Shown one piece after another: positions 25,718 to 34,504 of a DNA stretch of 64,000 bases (position 1 is the first letter of the stretch; each line of letters starts with the position of its first letter). The notes under the pieces were generated by a model. It worked only from the letters and a program-made list of their open reading frames with translations, was not told the DNA's origin and made no database searches. Position numbers and translations under genes: made by a program. The DNA comes from Myxococcota bacterium (GTDB taxonomy: Bacteria; Myxococcota_A; Bradymonadia; UBA7976; UBA1532): NCBI GenBank assembly GCA_963169045.1, contig CAUJDF010000102.1, positions 1-64,000 on the forward strand, read 5' to 3'.

Positions 25718-26548
25718 CTACCCCGCCGACGGATCCGTGTCGGCGGCGTCGAGGGGGCGCGGCTCGGCGGCGGTGCGGCGCGCGAACAGCAGGAAGCCGG
25801 TGTGCGCGATCATCTGCAGCTCGGGGCGGACGCTCTGGGCGCTGACCGCCCAGGGGCGCAGCAGGCACTCCATGCACTCGACCATCGCGAAGCAGTCGAT
25901 GTGCTCGATCGCGACGGCGAGGCGCTGCAGCTGGGTGGTGCCGACGACGTACGCGGCGAAGACGCCTCCGTTGCGCAGGGCGGCGGCGGCGTGCGGCAGC
26001 GCCAGCCACGGCTCGGGCACGTCGAGCGCGACCGTGTCGGCGCCGCGCTCCTCGATGCCGTCGTAGAGGCTGCGCAGGCGGACCTCGTGGTTCGGCGCCT
26101 CGCCGTGGACCAACCGGATGTTCTTGACGGCGCGGCGGGACGTGTCCTCGCGCACCTCGTAGGTGACCACGCGGCCGGTGGGCCCCACGGCGCGCAGCAG
26201 CGCCATCGTCAGCGCGCCGGAGCCGAGGCCGCCCTCGATCACGAACGATCCCGGCCGCACGTCGCCCCACGTCACGAGCAGCGCCGCGTCCTTCGGCCAG
26301 ACGAGGGACGCCGGCTTCGGCATGTGCTGGACGGTCTGCACGAGCGTCGACGAGAGGACGCGGAAGAGGCGCTGCTTGCGCGACTTGACCAGGCCGCCGT
26401 CGGGCAGGCCGATGACCTCGTCGTGGGCGACGAGATCGCCGCGCACGTCGCTCTGCCCGCCGACCGCGAGGACGTCCCAGTATTCGCGGCCGCGGCCGTC
26501 GACGAAGGTGACGGGCTCGCCCGCCTGCAGCAGCTTCGGTGCGTTCAT
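25718..26548 (-). CDS. tRNA (adenine-58-N1)-methyltransferase TrmI-like
   Basis: The product is 276 aa. The N-terminal domain (GEPVTFVDGRGREYWDVL, DLVAHDEVIGLPDGGLV) matches the small beta-domain of TrmI enzymes. The Rossmann methyltransferase domain has the SAM loop VIEGGLGSGALTMALL, the following acidic VVTYEVREDTSRRAVKN, and the motif IV region TVALDVPEPWLAL, with DVPEPW close to the DxPxPW of the m1A58 family. It should methylate tRNA position 58. It stands alone between convergent motB and divergent malQ. Confidence 0.85.
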   Translation of the reverse strand: MNAPKLLQAGEPVTFVDGRGREYWDVLAVGGQSDVRGDLVAHDEVIGLPDGGLVKSRKQRLFRVLSSTLVQTVQHMPKPASLVWPKDAALLVTWGDVRPGSFVIEGGLGSGALTMALLRAVGPTGRVVTYEVREDTSRRAVKNIRLVHGEAPNHEVRLRSLYDGIEERGADTVALDVPEPWLALPHAAAALRNGGVFAAYVVGTTQLQRLAVAIEHIDCFAMVECMECLLRPWAVSAQSVRPELQMIAHTGFLLFARRTAAEPRPLDAADTDPSAG

Positions 26549-26737
26549 CGCGCGCTGACGTAGCACACCCGGCGGCTTCCCGCCCCGTTTCGGGACGCGC
26601 CGGGGCGCGAGGGGTCGGGATTCCGCCGACGCGCCGCCCCGGCGCCCCCTGGCACACCCCGTGCTCCGTTCCCAGTCCGGGTGGCTGCGGCGCGCGCGAC
26701 GCCGTCGCGCCGGCGCGGCCCGACGCGGGAGAAGGCG

Positions 26738-28579
26738 ATGGACAGGAACCGCAGGGCGCCCGACGCCGAAGCCTGGGGCATCGCCCCGCACTTCCTCGAC
26801 CAGCGCGGCCGCCGGCACGACCTCTCGCCGGACACCGCGCGGGCCCTGCTCGCGGCGATGGACGCCGAGGACGAGCGTCCGCCCGCCATCACGGACCTGC
26901 GCTTCGCGCGCGCCGGCCGGCCCCTGGACCTCGGCGGCCGCTGGCGCCTGCACGCCGAGGACGGCACCCGGCAGGACGTCGAGGGGGTGCTCCCCGATCC
27001 CCCGCTCGGCTACCACTGGCTCGAAGGCGAGCAGGGCCGCCGCGTGCGCCTCGTCGTCAGCCCCGGCCGGTGCTTCCTGCCGCCCGCCCTGCGCACGTGG
27101 GCGTGGGCCGTCCAGGTGCACGCGCTGCGCTCGCGCCTGAGCTGGGGCCAGGGCGACCTGTCGGACCTGCGCAGCTTCGCGACCTTCTCGGCCGGCCTCG
27201 GCGCCGGCCTGCTGCTCGTCAACCCGCTGCACGCGCCGGCCCCGGTGACGCCGGTGCAACGCAGCCCGTACTACCCGAGCAGCCGCTGCTTCCGGAACCC
27301 GCTCTACCTGCGCATCGACGAGGTGCCCGGCGCCGACGCCATCGGCTCGCGGCTCGTGTGGCTGGCCGAGGCCGGGCGCGCGCTCGTCGCCTCGCGCCAC
27401 ATCGACCACGACGCGGTGCTGCGCCTCAAGATGGCGGCGCTCGAGCAGCTGTGGGCGCGCTTCGACGGCGATCCGCGCTTCGACCGGTTCGTGGCCGAGC
27501 GCGGCGAGACGCTGCAGCGCTTCGCGACCTTCTGCGCGCTGGCCGAGAAGCTGGGCCCGTCGTGGACCACCTGGCCCGAGCGCCTGCGCGGTCCCGAGGC
27601 GCCGTCGGTCTGGAAGTTCGCCGAGGAGTATGCCGATCGCATCCGCTTCCACGCCTGGGTCCAGTGGCTGCTCGACGAGCAGCTCGCGGCGGTGGCCGGC
27701 GAGATCGACGTGATGCAGGACCTCGCCATCGGCTTCGACCCCGCCGGCGCCGACGCGTGGATGTGGCAGGACACCCTGGCCCACGGCGTCTCGGTGGGCG
27801 CGCCGCCCGACGAGCTCAACACGCAGGGCCAGGACTGGGGCCTGCCGCCCTTCGACCCGTGGCGCCTGCGCCAGGCCCACTACGGCCCCTTCATCGAGAC
27901 GGTGCGCGCCTGCCTGCGCCACGCCGGCGGCCTGCGGGTCGACCATGTGATGGGTCTCTTCCGGCTCTACTGGATCCCGCGCGGCGAGTCGCCCGCGCGG
28001 GGCGCGTACGTGCGCTATCCGTGGGAGGAGATGCTCGACCTGGTCGCGCTCGAGAGCCACCGCGCGAAGGCGTACGTGGTCGGCGAGGACCTCGGCACCG
28101 TCGAGCCCTGGGTGCGCGAGGCGCTGCTCGCCCGCGACCTGATGTCGTACCGGCTGCTGTGGTTCGAGGCCGATCCGCGCCAGTACCCCGAGGTGGCGCT
28201 CGCGGCGCTGACGACCCATGACCTGCCCACGGTGGCCGGCCTGTGGAGCGGCGCCGACGTGCGCGACCAGGAGGCGCGCGGCATGCGGCCCAACGTGCCG
28301 GCGATGGCGGGGCTGCGCGAGATGGTGAAGAAGATCGCGCGGTTGCCCGACGACGCTCCCGCGCGAGACGTCGCCGCCGCGCTGTACCAGGTGCTCGCCG
28401 ACACGCCCGCGGCCATCGTCGCCGCCACCCTCGAGGACGCGCTCGGCGTCGAGCAGCGCCCCAACTACCCCGGCACCGTGGGCGGCACCAACTGGTCGCT
28501 CGCGCTCCCCCGCTTCCTCGACGAGATCGAGCGCGACCCCGAAGTGCACCGGATCGCCGCTATCTTGCGCGAGCGCTGA
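26738..28579 (+). CDS. malQ: 4-alpha-glucanotransferase (amylomaltase, GH77)
   Basis: The product is 613 aa. ATG 26738 has a GGGAGAAGGCG ribosome site. An N-terminal beta-domain (to about 105) precedes the (beta/alpha)8 barrel. Family motifs are SPYYPSSRCFRNPLYLRI, NTQGQDWGLPPFDPW, the nucleophile Asp in GGLRVDHVMGLFRLYWIP, the acid/base Glu in VVGEDLGTVEPWV, and the third carboxylate in TTHDLPTVAGLW. The enzyme rearranges alpha-1,4-glucans in the cytosol. A CBM20 lipoprotein gene lies 8 kb downstream, but no operon joins them. Confidence 0.93.
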   Translation: MDRNRRAPDAEAWGIAPHFLDQRGRRHDLSPDTARALLAAMDAEDERPPAITDLRFARAGRPLDLGGRWRLHAEDGTRQDVEGVLPDPPLGYHWLEGEQGRRVRLVVSPGRCFLPPALRTWAWAVQVHALRSRLSWGQGDLSDLRSFATFSAGLGAGLLLVNPLHAPAPVTPVQRSPYYPSSRCFRNPLYLRIDEVPGADAIGSRLVWLAEAGRALVASRHIDHDAVLRLKMAALEQLWARFDGDPRFDRFVAERGETLQRFATFCALAEKLGPSWTTWPERLRGPEAPSVWKFAEEYADRIRFHAWVQWLLDEQLAAVAGEIDVMQDLAIGFDPAGADAWMWQDTLAHGVSVGAPPDELNTQGQDWGLPPFDPWRLRQAHYGPFIETVRACLRHAGGLRVDHVMGLFRLYWIPRGESPARGAYVRYPWEEMLDLVALESHRAKAYVVGEDLGTVEPWVREALLARDLMSYRLLWFEADPRQYPEVALAALTTHDLPTVAGLWSGADVRDQEARGMRPNVPAMAGLREMVKKIARLPDDAPARDVAAALYQVLADTPAAIVAATLEDALGVEQRPNYPGTVGGTNWSLALPRFLDEIERDPEVHRIAAILRER

Positions 28580-28636
28580 CCGAATCGCCGCGTCGCGCGT
28601 TCGACCTGGCGGATGTTTCCGTCCCGGAGGCGCGAC

Positions 28637-29857
28637 ATGCGTGGGCTGACGATTTTCGGAGCGCTGCTGGTGGGGTTGACGGCGGCCAGGGCGCAGGTGG
28701 GGGCGACGATGACGGAGCTGAACGCGGAGCTGTGGATGGGGCCGGCCGTGCAGGCCGACAACGTGACGGTGTGGCCGGTCTTCTCGAAGACGCCGCACGA
28801 GCCGCTGGGCGCGGAGCTCGTGCCGCTGCCCGACGCGCAGGCGCAGGGCTGGGCCGTGGTGCGGGAGCAGGGCGGCGGCCAGCCGCAGGGCGCCATGCTC
28901 CGCAACGCGGCGCCGCCGCCGTCGCCGCGCAACGTCGAGCCGCAGCAGCAGCGCATCCTCGAGCCGCAGCAGCAGCGCATCGTCGAGCCGCAGCAGCAAC
29001 GCATCCTCGAGCCCATCCAGCAGCAGGCGGACGAGCAGGTGCAGATCGGCGGCGCCGGGCCGACCGTCAACGAGCTGGTCATCGAGAACAAGGGCCAGAA
29101 GCCCATCCTCGTGCTCGCCGGCACGCTGCTCAAAGGCGGCCACCAGGACCGCCAGGTGGGCCAGGACTTCATCGTGCCCGCCGGCAAGACGGTGCCGGTG
29201 TCGGCGTTCTGCGTGGAGCACGGCCGCTGGGCGGGCCAGCGCGAGGGTCAGGCCACCGGCGGCGTCTTCGAGGCCAAGAAGGCGCTGGCGACGAAGAGCG
29301 TGCGCAGCTCCGCGCAGTACGAGGCCAACCAGCAGAAGGTCTGGGACAAGGTCGCTTCCGAGAACGCGAAGGCCGGCAACGCGCCGCAGACCGGCACGTT
29401 CATGGCCACGCTCGAGGAGGACGACGCCGCCGCGAAGGCCCGGCGCGAGAAGCTGCAGGCGGCGATCGGCAGCGCCTTCTTCTCGCTGTCGCGCCAGCAG
29501 CACGCGCCCGTGGGCCTCGCCTACGCCGTCGACGGCAAGGTGCGCGAGGTGCGCGTCTTCTCGCACCCGGCCATCTTCCAGCGCCTGCAGGACACGCTGA
29601 TCACGACCATCGCCCTCGAAGGCGACCTCGGGCAGCGCGAGGCGAAGACCGCCGGTCGTGCGCCGGGCGGGCCCGCGTCCGCGCAGCAGGTGGTCGACCT
29701 CGTGCGGCAGTCGGGCGAGGCCGCCGAGGAGGAGCAGCGCACCAAGGCCGGCAACGTGGTGAAGATGCGCAAGGCGAAGGCCGGCTGGACGGCGAAGACG
29801 TACGCCGACGAGAAGGCCGCGCGCCCCGTCACGCAGACGTTCACCGCGGTGGAGTGA
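28637..29857 (+). CDS. Secreted ARPP-1-like domain protein
   Basis: The product is 406 aa with signal peptide MRGLTIFGALLVGLTAARA. NVTVWPVFSKTPHE, then NELVIENKGQKPILVLAGTLLKGGHQDRQ and DFIVPAGKTVPVSAFCVEHGRW, match my recollection of the ARPP-1 (DUF6569-type) domain, which occurs alone or fused to peptidase-like modules. An insert of four PQQQRILE-type units (residues about 98-125, RNVEPQQQRILEPQQQRIVE) is a Gln-rich repeat. The C-terminal half is helical with Lys/Glu segments. A GGAGG site precedes ATG 28637. Biochemical role unknown; probably periplasmic. Confidence 0.75.
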   Translation: MRGLTIFGALLVGLTAARAQVGATMTELNAELWMGPAVQADNVTVWPVFSKTPHEPLGAELVPLPDAQAQGWAVVREQGGGQPQGAMLRNAAPPPSPRNVEPQQQRILEPQQQRIVEPQQQRILEPIQQQADEQVQIGGAGPTVNELVIENKGQKPILVLAGTLLKGGHQDRQVGQDFIVPAGKTVPVSAFCVEHGRWAGQREGQATGGVFEAKKALATKSVRSSAQYEANQQKVWDKVASENAKAGNAPQTGTFMATLEEDDAAAKARREKLQAAIGSAFFSLSRQQHAPVGLAYAVDGKVREVRVFSHPAIFQRLQDTLITTIALEGDLGQREAKTAGRAPGGPASAQQVVDLVRQSGEAAEEEQRTKAGNVVKMRKAKAGWTAKTYADEKAARPVTQTFTAVE

Positions 29858-29906
29858 GCCGCCGCCGCGTCGCGCCGGCGCCGCCACGGGCGCGGCCGGC
29901 GCCGCC

Positions 29907-30542
29907 TCAGCCGACCGCGTCGGCCTCGATCTCGATCAGCATCTCCGGCGCGATCAGCCGCGAGACCTCGACCATCGTCGTCGCCGGCCGGTCGTCGCCG
30001 AAGAAGACGCGGTGGGCGCGTCCGAACGCCTCCCACTGCGCGATGTCGGTGACGAACATGCGCGTCCTCACGATGGATTTCCGGTCGAGCCCGAAGGCGC
30101 GCAGCGCGCGCTCGACGAGGAAGAGGCAGCGCGCGGCCTGCGCCTCGGCGTCGCCGGGCGCGAACGGGCCGCCGTCATCGGCGACCGGCGCGGTGCCGGT
30201 GACGAAGACCTGGCCGCCGGCGCGGACCGCGCGGCAGTAGCCGACGCGCTGCTCCCACGGCGCGCCGCTCGAGACGCGCGCGAAGGGCGCGCCGGCGACG
30301 GCCTCGTGGACGACGAAGACTTCTTCGACGGGGCGCCCGCACACGGCGGCGAGCGTCCGCACCAGCGACTCCACGTCGGTGCGTCGACCGCTCAGGACGC
30401 GCACGAACACGGGCCGACCACCGCCCGCGTAGTCGCCTTCGTCGACGCGCCGCACGCGCACCCGGGCGCCGAGCGCGTCGGCCAGGCGCTTCGCGAGGTC
30501 CGCCGGGGCGGCCCCGACCACTTCCACTTCGAGGGCGATCAT
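29907..30542 (-). CDS. RidA/YjgF-family protein with extra N-terminal domain
   Basis: The product is 211 aa. Residues about 85-211 match the RidA (YjgF/YER057c/UK114) trimeric fold: APFARVSSGAPWEQRVGYCR, RAGGQVFVTGTAPVADDG, RCLFLVERALRAFGLD, VRTRMFVTDIAQWE and PATTMVEVSRLIAPEMLIEIEA. The Arg that deaminates 2-aminoacrylate would be in KSIVRTRMF. The first 84 residues form a separate alpha/beta domain (MIALEVEVVGAAPADLAKRL) not found in minimal RidA. It is cytosolic. ATG 30542 lies 90 bases from the divergent antiporter start. Confidence 0.85.
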   Translation of the reverse strand: MIALEVEVVGAAPADLAKRLADALGARVRVRRVDEGDYAGGGRPVFVRVLSGRRTDVESLVRTLAAVCGRPVEEVFVVHEAVAGAPFARVSSGAPWEQRVGYCRAVRAGGQVFVTGTAPVADDGGPFAPGDAEAQAARCLFLVERALRAFGLDRKSIVRTRMFVTDIAQWEAFGRAHRVFFGDDRPATTMVEVSRLIAPEMLIEIEADAVG

Positions 30543-30619
30543 GGCGCCGCCGAGCGTGCACCGGAACGCGGCCCACCGCAATCCGCGCGACGCCCTCGAC
30601 GCATGCGGCGGCGCGGGGC

Positions 30620-30625
30620 TACACC
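30620..30625 (+). promoter_or_regulatory. -10-like TACACC six bases before antiporter ATG
   Basis: TACACC lies six bases from ATG 30632. The intervening AGGGAC is too close to the ATG to serve as a normal ribosome site. Confidence 0.3.
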
Positions 30626-30631
30626 AGGGAC

Positions 30632-32524
30632 ATGACCTCGATCGTCCTGTTCATCGCGCAGCTGGCGGTCGTCATCGGCGCCTCGCGCCTCATCGGACTG
30701 CTCGCGCGCCGCGTCGGTCAGCCGCAGGTGATCGCCGAGGTCGTCGCCGGCATCTGCCTCGGCCCGTCGCTGCTCGGCTGGCTCTGGCCCGAGGCGATGC
30801 GCGCGCTCTTCCCCCCGTCGGGCATGGCGACGCTGGGGCTCCTGAGCCAGCTCGGCCTGATGCTGTTCATGTTCCTCGTCGGGCTGCACCTCGATCCGGA
30901 GCTCCTGCGGGGGCGGGGGCGGGCCTCGGTGACGATCAGCCACTCGAGCATCGTCGTGCCGTTCGCGTTCGGCGCCGCGCTCGCCTGGCAGCTGCACGAC
31001 ACGCGCGCGCCCGCCGGGGTCGGCTTCGGCGCCTTCGCGCTCTTCATGGGCGCCGCCATGAGCGTCACCGCCTTCCCCGTGCTCGCGCGCATCCTCTCCG
31101 AGCGCAACCTGATGAGGTCGAAGGTCGGCGCCATCGCCATCGCGTGCGCGGCGGTCGACGACGTGACCGCGTGGTGCCTGCTGGCGTTCGTCGTCGCCTT
31201 CGCGTCGTCGCAGGGGCTGGGCGATGCGGCGCTCACGACGATGCTCGCGGTCGCCTACGTCCTGCTCATGCTCTTCGTGGCGCGTCCGTTCCTCGCGCGC
31301 GTGGGGGCGCGCGCCGCGACGCGCGAAGGCCTGACACAGAACCTCGTCGCCGTCGCCTTCCTGCTGTTGTTCGCCTCGTCGGCAGCGACGGAGCTGATCG
31401 GCATCCATGCGCTGTTCGGCGCGTTCCTGCTGGGCGCGATCATGCCGCGGAGCGGCGGCTTCCCGGAGGCGCTGGCCGAGAAGATCGAAGACGTGGTCGT
31501 CGTCGTGCTGCTGCCGATCTTCTTCGCCTGGTCCGGCCTGCGCACGAGCATCGGGCTGCTCGACTCCCCGCAGGACTGGCTCCTCACCCTCGTCATCATC
31601 GCCGTCGCCTGCGCCGGCAAGTTCGGTGGCAGCTTCGCCGCCGCGCGCCTGACCGGCATGTCCTGGCGGGAGTCGGGCGCCATCGGCATCTTGATGAACA
31701 CCCGCGGCCTGATGGAGCTGATCGTGCTCAACATCGGGCTCGACCTGGGCGTCATCTCGACCGAGCTGTTCACGATGCTGGTGCTGATGGCGCTGGCGAC
31801 GACGTTCATGACCACGCCCCTGCTGCACTGGATCTACCCGCCCGACGAGATGGCACGGGAGCCGGCGGCGGCGCCGGCGCCGTCGGTGCTGATGTGCATC
31901 TCCGACCCGGCCATCGGGCCGGCGATGGCATCGGTGGTGGCCTCGATGCGCCGCACCGCACCGCTCTTTGCGCTGCGCCTCGTCGTGCCGGAGCGCGCCG
32001 CCACCTACATGCGCGGCGAGCACGAGGACGAGGCCGAGCCGGTGCTCGAGCCGCTGCTCCTGCGGGGCCGCGCGCTGGGGCTCGACGTGCGCCCGCTGGC
32101 GATGGCGTCGTCGGATCCCGCGGCGGACATCTGTCGCATCGCCGAACGCCACGGCGCCGATCTCATCCTGCTGGGATGCCACAAGCCGCTGCTCGGCCAC
32201 GATGTGTTCGGCGGCATCGTGCGCGATGTGATGGCGCACGCGCCGACCGCCGTGGGCGTCCTCGTCGATCGCGGCCTGTCCGACGTGCGGCGCGTGCTCG
32301 TCGCCCGGCGCGGCGCCGAGGATGACGGCGCCGCCGTCGCGCTGGCGCGCACCTTCGGCGCCGAGCTCACCGTCCGCGACCTCGGCGCGGAGGCCGACGA
32401 AGCCGAGCTGCTGGCGGTCGGCGGCGGCTACGACCTCGTCGTCGTCGGCCTGGGACCGAGCCGCCCCGAGCGCCTCGTCAGCGGCTGTCGGGCCTCGGTG
32501 CTCACCATCCACCGGCCTGCGTGA
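30632..32524 (+). CDS. CPA2-family cation/proton antiporter with C-terminal soluble domain
   Basis: The product is 630 aa. Residues 1-410 form about 12 membrane helices of the Na+/H+ exchanger (KefB/CPA2) type: GQPQVIAEVVAGICLGPSLL near the start, SVTAFPVLARILSE in the core, and the two-aspartate motif AIACAAVDDVTAWCLLAFV typical of electrogenic members. Residues about 420-630 form a cytosolic part with two universal-stress-like folds (PSVLMCISDPAIGPAMASVV, GADLILLGCHKPLLG, RRVLVARRGAEDDG). It should exchange K+ or Na+ for protons, perhaps gated by the soluble part. Its last 23 bases overlap the convergent beta-lactamase-fold gene. Confidence 0.9.
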   Translation: MTSIVLFIAQLAVVIGASRLIGLLARRVGQPQVIAEVVAGICLGPSLLGWLWPEAMRALFPPSGMATLGLLSQLGLMLFMFLVGLHLDPELLRGRGRASVTISHSSIVVPFAFGAALAWQLHDTRAPAGVGFGAFALFMGAAMSVTAFPVLARILSERNLMRSKVGAIAIACAAVDDVTAWCLLAFVVAFASSQGLGDAALTTMLAVAYVLLMLFVARPFLARVGARAATREGLTQNLVAVAFLLLFASSAATELIGIHALFGAFLLGAIMPRSGGFPEALAEKIEDVVVVVLLPIFFAWSGLRTSIGLLDSPQDWLLTLVIIAVACAGKFGGSFAAARLTGMSWRESGAIGILMNTRGLMELIVLNIGLDLGVISTELFTMLVLMALATTFMTTPLLHWIYPPDEMAREPAAAPAPSVLMCISDPAIGPAMASVVASMRRTAPLFALRLVVPERAATYMRGEHEDEAEPVLEPLLLRGRALGLDVRPLAMASSDPAADICRIAERHGADLILLGCHKPLLGHDVFGGIVRDVMAHAPTAVGVLVDRGLSDVRRVLVARRGAEDDGAAVALARTFGAELTVRDLGAEADEAELLAVGGGYDLVVVGLGPSRPERLVSGCRASVLTIHRPA

Positions 32525-33512
32525 GCGCCGTCGGCTGCGTGTCGCGCTGGTGGAAGCGATACACGGTGGCCGACACGTCGCGGATGACACTGGCGAGCTC
32601 GGGGATCGACTCGCCGCGTGTCATCACGCACAACAGATACGGGCGCGCGGGAAAGTAGACGATGCCGCAGTCGTGGAGCTGCTGCCGCATCCCCGGCAGA
32701 TGAACGTCCGATCGGCGCTCGCCGAACTTGTGGGCCACCTCGACGGTGTCGGGGACACCCGCCACCAGGCCGTCGCGGAAGCGCGTGCGCGACAACAGGC
32801 CGAGCACCCACTCGGACATCTCGGGCCCGAGGTATCCGGCGTTGAACAGAGACCGGAAGAACGCCGCGTACTCGCGCACCGAGTAGAAATCGTCGTTCAC
32901 GCCGAGCGCCGGCGGCCGGAGGCCGAGCTCGGAGAACGTCCCCAGGAAGCGATCGACCGTCGACACCTCGTGCAGAAGAGCCGCGGCGTCGTTGTCGGAC
33001 TGGATGATCGCCTGCTCGACGAGGTGCCGGACCGTGTAGCGGCGGCCGGGCACGAGCGGCGTGGCGACGGGCACCTCCTGGCGAAGGTCGCTGGGCGTGG
33101 GCTGGAACTCGACCTCGCGGTCGAGCAGGGCGGGGTCCTGCTCGGCCATCCGCAGGATCCCCAGCACGGTCGGCAGCTTGAAGAGCGAGGCGGGCGTGAA
33201 CTTCAGGTCGGCGTCGATGACCAACTCGCGCCCCGACTCCAGGTCGTGGACGTCGATGGCGATGGCGCCGAGGCGCGCGTCGGCCCGGGCCTGCGCCACG
33301 AGCGCGTTCAGCTCGCCGCGCAGCGTGGCGTAGGAGCCGCGGTCCGTGCCGAAGCGGCACTCGACGAGCGGCCGCACGCGCTCGTAGCCCGGCAGGCGCT
33401 GGCGCTCGACCGCGGGCACCGCCGTCGGAGACGGCGGACGCGCGCCGCCCAGGCCGAAGCCCAGGACGAAGCCGGTGGCCAGCGCCGCGACGACGAGGAG
33501 CAGCCTCTTCAC
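32502..33512 (-). CDS. Class A beta-lactamase-fold serine hydrolase
   Basis: The product is 336 aa from GTG 33512. An N-terminal hydrophobic segment (LLLVVAALATGFVLGFGLGG) acts as signal or anchor. The penicilloyl serine fold is intact: S109-x-x-K112 in TPASLFKLP, SDN at 172-174 (IIQSDNDAA), and a KTG-like strand in VEVAHKFGERR. HDCGIVYFPARPYLLCVMTRG follows as the last strands. Although it fits class A beta-lactamases, chromosomal relatives in this phylum are often uncharacterised, so antibiotic resistance is not shown. Its start overlaps the stop of the upstream paralogue (GTGA). Confidence 0.88.
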   Translation of the reverse strand: MKRLLLVVAALATGFVLGFGLGGARPPSPTAVPAVERQRLPGYERVRPLVECRFGTDRGSYATLRGELNALVAQARADARLGAIAIDVHDLESGRELVIDADLKFTPASLFKLPTVLGILRMAEQDPALLDREVEFQPTPSDLRQEVPVATPLVPGRRYTVRHLVEQAIIQSDNDAAALLHEVSTVDRFLGTFSELGLRPPALGVNDDFYSVREYAAFFRSLFNAGYLGPEMSEWVLGLLSRTRFRDGLVAGVPDTVEVAHKFGERRSDVHLPGMRQQLHDCGIVYFPARPYLLCVMTRGESIPELASVIRDVSATVYRFHQRDTQPTALTQAGGW

Positions 33513-34327
33513 CGGGCCACCGACACGGCGCCGCCGGCCTGCAGCGCCTCGTGGACCGGGGCCGACACGCTCCGAACGGCCGCCTCGAAGTCGGCGTCGG
33601 CGGGCCCGCGCGCCATGACGCAGAGCACGTACGGGCGCCAGGGGAGGTGGACGATGCCGCAGTCGTGCCGGTGCCGGGCGCCGTCCGGCGCGATGACATC
33701 CCCGGCGACGCGCGAGACCGGGTGGCCCACGCCCGCGGCGATGCCCTCGCCCCGCGCGCCGGCGTGGGCGAGCGACGCGAGCGCGCGCTCCGAGGCGCGG
33801 GGTCCGAGGTAGGTCGCGTTGAAGAGGTACTGGAACAACGCCCCGAGCTCGCTCGCGGTGGCGGCGTCGGCGGCCCCGCCCGGCGCGGGCAGGCCGAGGT
33901 CGGTCAACGTGCGGTGCAGCGCGTCGGCGGCCACGGGGGCGTCGAGCGGCGGCGCGGTGCCGGGCTCGGCGGCCTTCACGGCCATGAGCGCCGCCAGACG
34001 GCGGAGCCCGGCCGGATCGAAGCGCGCCTCGGGGGCGATGTCGACCGCCTCGCCCGACTCGAGATCGCGGACGTGGACCGAGACGCGAACGTCCGCCCGG
34101 TCGGCTGCCGCCTCGAGGCGGGCGCGCAGGCCGTCGAGACGCCGCGTCCCCTGCGGCGGCGCGCACTCGAGGAGCGGGCGGACGTGGCGGTAGCCACCCA
34201 GCCGTTCGACCCGCGGCGCGACCTGAGTCGCCGCCGACGCGGCGCGCTCGTGGCGGGCCAGCCGTCCGGCCCCCACGCCCGCGATGGTCGCCGCGCCCAG
34301 CAGGATCGCGAAGCCGAAATGTGGCAT
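33509..34327 (-). CDS. Catalytically dead paralogue of the beta-lactamase-fold protein
   Basis: The product is 272 aa with a signal segment (FGFAILLGAATIAGVGAG). It aligns along its length with the downstream protein: GGYRHVRPLLEC against PGYERVRPLVEC, VHVRDLESGEAVDI, LFQYLFNATYLGP, HDCGIVHLPWRPYVLCVMARG. At the nucleophile site it reads DPAGLRRLAA where the paralogue reads TPASLFKLPT, so both catalytic Ser and Lys are lost (G107, R110). About 60 residues including the SDN loop are missing. No frameshift or stop is present, so it is a maintained pseudoenzyme. The four-base overlap couples its translation to the active copy. Confidence 0.85.
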   Translation of the reverse strand: MPHFGFAILLGAATIAGVGAGRLARHERAASAATQVAPRVERLGGYRHVRPLLECAPPQGTRRLDGLRARLEAAADRADVRVSVHVRDLESGEAVDIAPEARFDPAGLRRLAALMAVKAAEPGTAPPLDAPVAADALHRTLTDLGLPAPGGAADAATASELGALFQYLFNATYLGPRASERALASLAHAGARGEGIAAGVGHPVSRVAGDVIAPDGARHRHDCGIVHLPWRPYVLCVMARGPADADFEAAVRSVSAPVHEALQAGGAVSVAR

Positions 34328-34400
34328 GGCCGCCCCCCTGAGCAAGAGACGAGCCACCCGGAATCCTTCAGTCATCGAAGGTCGGCAGGTCTCCGAAGGT

Positions 34401-34416
34401 GCCAAGCGCGCTTGGC
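34401..34416. promoter_or_regulatory. Perfect 16-bp palindrome, candidate operator
   Basis: GCCAAGCGCGCTTGGC is a perfect palindrome in the divergent region between the beta-lactamase-fold operon (start 34327) and the AraC-type gene (start 34505). Its symmetry fits a homodimeric repressor. Confidence 0.55.
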
Positions 34417-34504
34417 GGTGGTGTCCATCCGGTGACGCAAAATGTGCCGGAGTGCGCCGGAGGGGCTTGCCACGGTTCGCCGCGCCGGCCTAAACGACGG
34501 AGCG

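Noticed and set aside
32502..33512. Acquired antibiotic-resistance gene
   Set aside because: The gene matches its neighbours in base composition, has a diverged paralogue beside it and no mobile element around it; a native chromosomal serine hydrolase is more likely.
33509..34327. Pseudogene call for the upstream beta-lactamase-fold copy
   Set aside because: It lacks catalytic residues but has a full frame, signal segment and translational coupling, so it is reported as a pseudoenzyme gene instead.
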